This document shows positions 58,802 through 64,000 of a DNA stretch of 64,000 bases, piece after piece. The first letter of the stretch is position 1, and the number at the start of each line of letters is the position of its first letter. Under the pieces are notes generated by a model. The model was given only the letters and a program-made list of their open reading frames with translations, was not told the origin of the DNA and ran no database searches. The DNA is from Heterocephalus glaber. Taxonomy: Eukaryota; Chordata; Mammalia; Rodentia; Bathyergidae. The stretch spans positions 5,472,686-5,536,685 of the forward strand of contig NW_004624795.1 of the NCBI RefSeq assembly GCF_000247695.1, read 5' to 3'. The translations under genes were made by a program, and so were the position numbers.

Positions 58802-58899
58802 TTTTGTTTTTTGGTGGGTTTTTTTGGTACCAGGGATAAACTTGGGTCCTTCCGCTTGCGAGGCAGGCGGCAGAACCACTGAGCTAAATCCCTGGCCCC
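58802..58899 (-). mobile_element. tRNA-type SINE
   Basis: ggtaccagggataaacttgg to aaatccctggcccc; caccatcact flanks. Confidence 0.92.
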
Positions 58900-58930
58900 A
58901 CCATCACTCTTAATAAAGTCAAAATCACAT

Positions 58931-59033
58931 TTTTTCTTTTTCTTTTTTTTTTTTTTTTTGGTACCGGGGATTGAACTCCGGTCCTTGTGCTTTCGAGACA
59001 GGCGGCGGAACCACTGAGCTAAATCCCTAGCCT
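58931..59033 (-). mobile_element. tRNA-type SINE
   Basis: ggtaccggggattgaactcc to aaatccctagcc. Confidence 0.94.
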
Positions 59034-60209
59034 CACATTTGACAAAAGTTTTAAAAAGCCTCATCATGGAGCAGGTGTTCTACCATTCCAATAACAAAGC
59101 TTTCGTTTAAGAGATCAGATCAACTTCAACCAACACATAAAGATTCCACACAGACATTAAAAAACAGAGCACAGACTTGGCTGTTTAAATTTGCTACATT
59201 GCTACATTTAGTGTATAGTGCCAGGAACAAAGTATCAATCGGCCAAATTTAAACATGATTTTGACTCTACTTTTAAAGTTTTCTGAAAGACTCTTACATT
59301 CCATTTCTTTTAACAAGAACACAGGACAATGATTTCTTATAAATACCAAATTTACTGCAATCAAAGAACAAGAACACAAGGATATATACATAAGCTACAC
59401 TGGTGTTTATTCCTCAGGGTCAAAGTAACTGTAATCCTTAAGAAAGCCAAAACAGAACAACACACAAAACTCAAGTTCCTTTCACTTTTGGCTAACAGAT
59501 TCTTTTAACCTGAGGTGCCAGGACCAGCTTCAATATGACTACAGCTGCATACGAAATTATGTGTCTATTTCACTAAGGGGGCCCTGTAGGAAGGGTTAGG
59601 AACCACAGACGGGAACATTTCCAGAACCACTAAAACTCAGCAGGGAGCATTTTCAACAAATTACACTAAAGGTAGTACCTATGTGAACACATGTGCAAGC
59701 TGGCTGCCAGCTCATACACTCCCGGGGCAGCCACCGCACGTCCCAGCTGCAGCAGCTCCCACTTCATTCCTAGGCATGCACATGTTGTCAACAAAGCATG
59801 TGCCAGTTGCCATTCCCGGAACAATACCGGCCTGGCCATCCTTTGGAAAGAAATCCATAAACCTTCCTCCCCAAACATCCCCCCATTTCTGCACGATGCC
59901 TTGACCATAGATGTTAAACATTACAACAAAAAGGTTGAGATTCCCGCTCACGCTTCGTATCTAGTTACTAAACTGGATGGAAAGCATCACTCAGGTGTGT
60001 TTGAGAGTCCGTTGGAGATGCACGTATGGGAGACACCATGACAAGGACGCCCGGACAACCTGGGGCCATCACAGACGGACTCACACAGGAACAGCCTGCA
60101 ACACGGTTTCGGAAAGCACCCTCCTCCAAAGGCAGAGGCACATTCCTTTGATTGGCACAAGCTATTTCTGACAATGGATCTGTGATGACAGGGGCTCTCG
60201 GCAATCAGG
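59034..60209. other. SINE-free promoter-proximal intron segment
   Basis: No repeat recognised. Overlapping short ORFs at 59.67-60.2 kb on both strands match nothing I know. Confidence 0.5.
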
Positions 60210-60211
60210 AA

Positions 60212-60241
<30 letters not shown>
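60210..60241. repeat. (GT)n microsatellite
   Basis: About 14 GT units, then gcgtg, 630 bp inside the gene from the exon 1 donor. Confidence 0.9.
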
Positions 60242-60244
<3 letters not shown>

Positions 60245-60867
60245 GGGGGAGGGATGTGTTAGATGTGATCAAAGACTGGCCTGCTGAAAAGAAGAGAATA
60301 TGGGATCTTAAAGCCTGGAGGCAGACTTGGAGGTGAGGCGGGGGCATCTACAGATTCCACAGGCGACAGCCCTCCACAATGAACTTGTTACGTGTGGACG
60401 TAATGGGGGTGTCACTACCTTCGGTGTCTCGGATCTAAGACTCCTCAGCAGAACCTGATTGGAGGGGGGAAAGAAGTGGGGGTGGAGAGAGGTCTGCAGC
60501 ACCCACTGGGCTGAGTGTGGGGCTGCTGGAGGCGGTGTGCATCAGATGCACGCTGGCTCCGGGTGGCACAATACTCCGGGGCTGGGGTCTGGGCGACCTG
60601 CGGGGCAGAGAGGCTCGGGTACAGCTGCCCCGCTGCAGGGCAAGAGCTCGCTCGCGGAGACCGGGCAGCCTCCCCTCGGCCCGCTAACTCGTGCCGCTCG
60701 GCCTTCCCCAGGCCTCGGGGCCAAACGGCAGCCGGCGCGGGGTCCCGGCGCCAGCTGGGCCAAGGGCAGCGCCCGGGCCTCCCGTGGGGTGGGGGGGCTC
60801 CTCTGGCCTAGCGCCCCGCGCCAGCCCGGGCAGAGGAAGCGCGGCGAGGGGGAAGGGCCCTACTCAC

Positions 60868-60953
60868 CCGGCCGCCCGCCGCCGCCGCCGCCGCCGCCCC
60901 GGCCGCGGTCCATCCCGCAGGGCCTCCGCCGCGGCGCTCGAGTGACCCCGCGG
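60868..60953 (-). other. ZNF652: Probable ZNF652 non-coding exon 1 (3' part)
   Basis: Reading the minus strand, GC-rich sequence with a CGG/CCG run ends in GGCCGG|gtgagtaggg, a near-consensus splice donor, inside the CpG island. The exon's 5' part runs into the N gap. It lies in the right place and orientation for the 5' UTR exon, but no transcript supports it here. Confidence 0.6.
60880..60898. repeat. CCG triplet run
   Basis: About six CCG units in the putative 5' UTR exon (CGG on the transcribed strand), next to the gap. Confidence 0.8.
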
Positions 60954-61290
60954 NNNNNNNNNNNNNNNNNNNNNNNNNNNNNNNNNNNNNNNNNNNNNNN
61001 NNNNNNNNNNNNNNNNNNNNNNNNNNNNNNNNNNNNNNNNNNNNNNNNNNNNNNNNNNNNNNNNNNNNNNNNNNNNNNNNNNNNNNNNNNNNNNNNNNNN
61101 NNNNNNNNNNNNNNNNNNNNNNNNNNNNNNNNNNNNNNNNNNNNNNNNNNNNNNNNNNNNNNNNNNNNNNNNNNNNNNNNNNNNNNNNNNNNNNNNNNNN
61201 NNNNNNNNNNNNNNNNNNNNNNNNNNNNNNNNNNNNNNNNNNNNNNNNNNNNNNNNNNNNNNNNNNNNNNNNNNNNNNNNNNNNNNNNNN
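60954..61290. other. Assembly gap (337 N)
   Basis: A run of N within the CpG island. It probably hides part of exon 1 and the transcription start. Translated frames that cross it are meaningless. Confidence 0.99.
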
Positions 61291-61337
61291 CCCTCCACCC
61301 CCATCCCCCCCTTCCTCGGTCCGGCCTCGGGAGCGAC

Positions 61338-61347
61338 GCGCATGCGC
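61338..61347. promoter_or_regulatory. NRF1-type site
   Basis: A perfect palindrome GCGCATGCGC, the NRF1 consensus core, in the CpG island. Confidence 0.6.
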
Positions 61348-61431
61348 AGTCCTCGGGCTAGCCCAGGCGCACCTTTTCTCGCTCCTGCCACTTTGTGAGC
61401 GCTCTGCCGTGCAGATAACCACAGACTCCCC

Positions 61432-61472
61432 TCCCCGCCCCGCCCCCGCCCCCGCCCTCGCCCACTCCGCCC
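61432..61472. promoter_or_regulatory. GC-box (Sp1/KLF-type) cluster
   Basis: Tandem C-rich repeats of the ccccgcccc and cgcccccgcc type, typical of TATA-less CpG promoters. Confidence 0.55.
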
Positions 61473-61503
61473 ACTCCTGAGCGCCCAGGTAAAGGCGTGG
61501 GCT

Positions 61504-61513
61504 GCGCATGCGC
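61504..61513. promoter_or_regulatory. NRF1-type site
   Basis: A second perfect GCGCATGCGC palindrome, 166 bases from the first. Confidence 0.6.
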
Positions 61514-61560
61514 GCCACTCCCTTCGGGTCGGGGTGTCCTTGCTGAAAGGAAGCCAAACC

Positions 61561-62679
61561 GCGAAGTGGGAGGGAGCTGTGAGTGGGGGGTGTGGGATTC
61601 CACGAAATGGGTAGGGGGGATAGTTAGCACGAGGGAGAGGTAAAGGGGAGAGAGGGGGCAAAAGTTAAAAAGTGGGTCGAAGTGCTCGTGGAATAAAGTT
61701 TAAAAATCTTGACTGCTGGCCTGCTTTTTACAGGAGAGCAGTGTGAACGACAGAGGACAGAAATAAAAGAGGCAACATGCAAGTAGTAGTGGTCGTTCAC
61801 CGGATGAATGGGACAGCTAATAAAACTGGAGCAATTTACAGATTGCCAGGGTGGTCAGAAAAACAGATTTAGAGTCATGCTTGTCTTGTGGCCAAGAATA
61901 GGAAAGGGTGTGTGTGTGTGCGATCCAGAGTGGCTGCAAGAAAGGAACCCTCCATTCTAAGTATTGCAGCATTATGACTAATTAGCTATTAATCATTAAT
62001 ATAATTAATGGTACTATTAGCTAACAAGGTAGCATTTATCCAAGTTCAGAGCCAAGAGAGACAGTCCATAATTGAAAGTGCTTAGGGAGTCAGGGAGAAG
62101 AAATGACTTAGTGAGGTGAAGGCCTAGGGTAGAAAGGACCCAGGGTAACAACCCCCCGGGTCAGAATGACCCTCTCCCACCATAAACCAAACTTCCCAGA
62201 AGTTGTCCCAGTCTTATCTTAATTGGAACGCCTTCCATTATTAAAAGCACACACACTCAACTGATATTCTTGGACTAAACCTGACCTCAACACCACATGA
62301 ACATTTTCAATACGAATATAGTTACTTCCCCCAAAATGGCAACTCCCTCCCCAAAAAATATCCTGCAGGGAATAAAATGACCTGAGTCTGGGACAAAGTT
62401 AAGAAAGAGATTGAAACTTTATGAAGGGGTCCAAGAGCTGACTCTGTCCTTGGCCCCTTCCAAAAACAGATGCTTGGGTTTTATTACCCTTGGCCTCCAG
62501 ATCCCAGAGATCATAGTTTTGGCAACTTTGGTTTTGTTCTTCAATAGTAAGTGTTTTCAGTGAGTGAACACTAAAAATTGTATTTCAGCAGGTAGAGTGA
62601 CAATCTTCAGGCAGAACAGGAGAAAGGAAGCATAAGTAATAAAAGAGAAAACAAAGTCAGTGTAAGAAAGAACCTGGCA
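61561..62679. other. Upstream flank of ZNF652
   Basis: Unique-looking sequence, no ORF or repeat recognised. Confidence 0.5.
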
Positions 62680-62766
62680 GGGTCCGGGATTGAGCTCAGT
62701 GATGCCATGCCTGCCTCTCAAGGACAAGATCCTGAGTTCAATCCCTGGTACTAAAAAAAAAAAAGA
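62680..62766 (+). mobile_element. tRNA-type SINE
   Basis: cagggtccgggattgagctc to gttcaatccctggtact; aagaaagaaY flanks. Confidence 0.92.
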
Positions 62767-62959
62767 AAGAAAGAATTTGGGACTCTAGGAGACCAAGGCG
62801 ATTTGTTCCATTCCCCATGAGGAGTAGCCTTCTGGTCCAGGGGTCCTGCTTGGAAGAGGCATGTGCAGCAGAACACAGTGACCTTCCAAGAGCTGTGACT
62901 GCACTCGAAGCCCACTCTGCAGGGCTCCCAGGCACCAAGGTGATAATAATACGACTTTC

Positions 62960-63105
62960 TATTTGAAGAGTGCTTTAGGGTTTTTCGCAGGGAAGTTGTG
63001 TCCTTATCTCATCAGATCTTCCACCAGTCCTGCAGGGCAGACAGGACAGGTACTATTCCCAATTAAGGAAATTCAGTCCAAGGAATGTTTGAATAGCCCA
63101 GACAA
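62960..63105 (+). mobile_element. MIR SINE remnant
   Basis: Landmarks: ccttatctcatcagatcttc, acaggtactattcccaatta, then a fading tail. Confidence 0.65.
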
Positions 63106-63748
63106 CAATGAAGCCAGCCAGCTCTGAAAAACTGCCACATATTCTTGTGAACTGAAAACAGGTTTCCTGATGGAGCTCTACTTCTGCATCTCCTTTGTTT
63201 TTGGTTTTTTCCCTCTCTGGACCCCTGGAACTTGCTCTGTGGAGCTTGGTGACTGGTGCTTGGGAAGGCTCTGGGCCTCCACCTGGCCAGCAAGGTCCCC
63301 TTCCGGAGATTCCAGTTCCTCTATTCCCTTCTACTCTTTCCCCTCCACTTGCCTACCACAAGGAAGGGGCTGCCAACCAAATCATTAATTCAATAAATCA
63401 CTAGGGAAGGGCTGCTTCCAAGGCCACCCTCGATCAGGCTGTTGACACCGTAGCTTGGCAGTCATCACAGGCAACTTTGAGCACCCACATCTGGCCTTAC
63501 TGGAAGACTAGCTTTGTTGTCCTGATTGCCTGGCCTTGAATAGCTTTGCACTAACTTTTTTCATTACACAGTGGGTAGAAATGAGCAGAACTCCCCCTTT
63601 TAATTTAAAAAATTGTCTTAAAAAGTTCTGCACTCTTTGAGAGTCCTTCAGACGTTTTTAACATTTAAGTTAAACAGCAGCAGAGATTCTGATTACGGTA
63701 AGATGAGCTAGATGCCTGATTCAAGCTCACTCAAGTCTTAACTCCCTA

Positions 63749-63938
63749 GCTGGATGTGGTGGTGTAGGCTTGTAATTGTGGTGGTGCAGGGCTCTGGGAG
63801 GCAGAGGCAGGAGGATCTCAAGTTTGAGGCCAGCCTCAGAAACATAGGAAGACTTTGTCTCAAAATAAAAAAAAAAATTTTTTAAAGGAATAAGGATGTA
63901 GCTCAGTGTGAAAGGCCTGGGTTTGACTCCTAGCATGT
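63749..63938 (+). mobile_element. B1-dID dimeric SINE
   Basis: gctggatgtggtggtgtagg...actttgtctcaaaataa then aataaggatgtagctcagtg. Confidence 0.87.
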
Positions 63939-64000
63939 ACTTACGTAGAGGCCATGGTTAAGGCTCACTGCTTGTCCATCAGTTAATATAACCCTATCCT

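Larger units (their letters stand above)
24201..60867 (-). other. ZNF652: ZNF652 intron 1 (about 37 kb)
   Basis: This runs from the inferred exon 1 donor (CGG|gtgagt at 60868/60867) to the exon 2 acceptor at about 24.19 kb. It contains the RPS3A pseudogene, L1M, L2, mariner and MIR remnants and most SINEs, listed separately. Undetected alternative 5' UTR exons are possible. Confidence 0.7.
60500..61560 (-). promoter_or_regulatory. CpG-island promoter of ZNF652
   Basis: Dense CpG sequence surrounds the gap. It includes a cluster of GC boxes (cccgcccc types at about 61432-61472) and two palindromic GCGCATGCGC sites. No TATA box is evident. Together with the exon 1 donor at 60868 this is the likely housekeeping-style promoter. 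Divergent transcription toward higher coordinates cannot be excluded. Confidence 0.8.

Noticed and set aside
60459..61361. 300-codon ORF across the CpG island
   Set aside because: It is open only because it spans 337 N and GC-rich sequence.

Overview
This window is mammalian genomic DNA, almost certainly from a rodent. It carries B1 SINEs with the rodent internal duplication, dimeric B1+ID SINEs, and more than forty copies of a tRNA-derived ID-like SINE that opens with a ggccggggatttagctcag-type head and ends in ccggtacc plus an A-tail. The ID-like family and the dimers point to a castorimorph or related rodent (beaver is my best guess). The species is an inference; no species marker was seen.

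The window is dominated by one protein gene on the minus strand: ZNF652, a C2H2 zinc-finger transcriptional repressor. Five coding exons with clean GT/AG junctions and matching phases join into a 613-residue reading frame: 24167-23265, 20897-20750, 20390-20275, 19892-19748 and 14838-14309. A non-coding first exon probably ends at 60868, inside a CpG-island promoter at about 60.5-61.56 kb that contains a 337-base assembly gap. Intron 1 is about 37 kb and holds most of the repeats. Downstream of the stop codon, 14308 to about 6.54 kb is strikingly SINE-poor and is probably a long 3' UTR.

Region by region: 1-4335 is intergenic, downstream of ZNF652, with SINEs. 4352-6227 is a 5'-truncated L1 in minus orientation, flanked by a perfect 16-bp target-site duplication. 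About 6.5-14.3 kb is the putative 3' UTR. 14.3-24.2 kb holds the coding exons. 24.2-60.87 kb is intron 1, with an RPS3A processed pseudogene (29391-30333), a short MITE-like palindrome (about 30.4 kb), an old L1M tail (33.5-34.3 kb), a dead mariner fragment (about 37.8-38.1 kb), an L2 remnant (about 43.5-43.9 kb), a 70+ bp TG microsatellite (44.7 kb), two further L1M tails (47.1-48.0 and 53.1-54.0 kb), and a 29-nt U2 snRNA 5'-end retro-fragment with a 13-bp duplication (52.95 kb). 61.3-64 kb is the promoter and upstream flank.

No CRISPR, operon or prokaryotic-type feature is present. I found no convincing new multi-gene system. The most unusual items are the GC-rich rewritten C-terminal linker of ZNF652, composite or read-through SINE insertions, two cases of repeated SINE insertion at the same target, and the tiny U2 retro-fragment.
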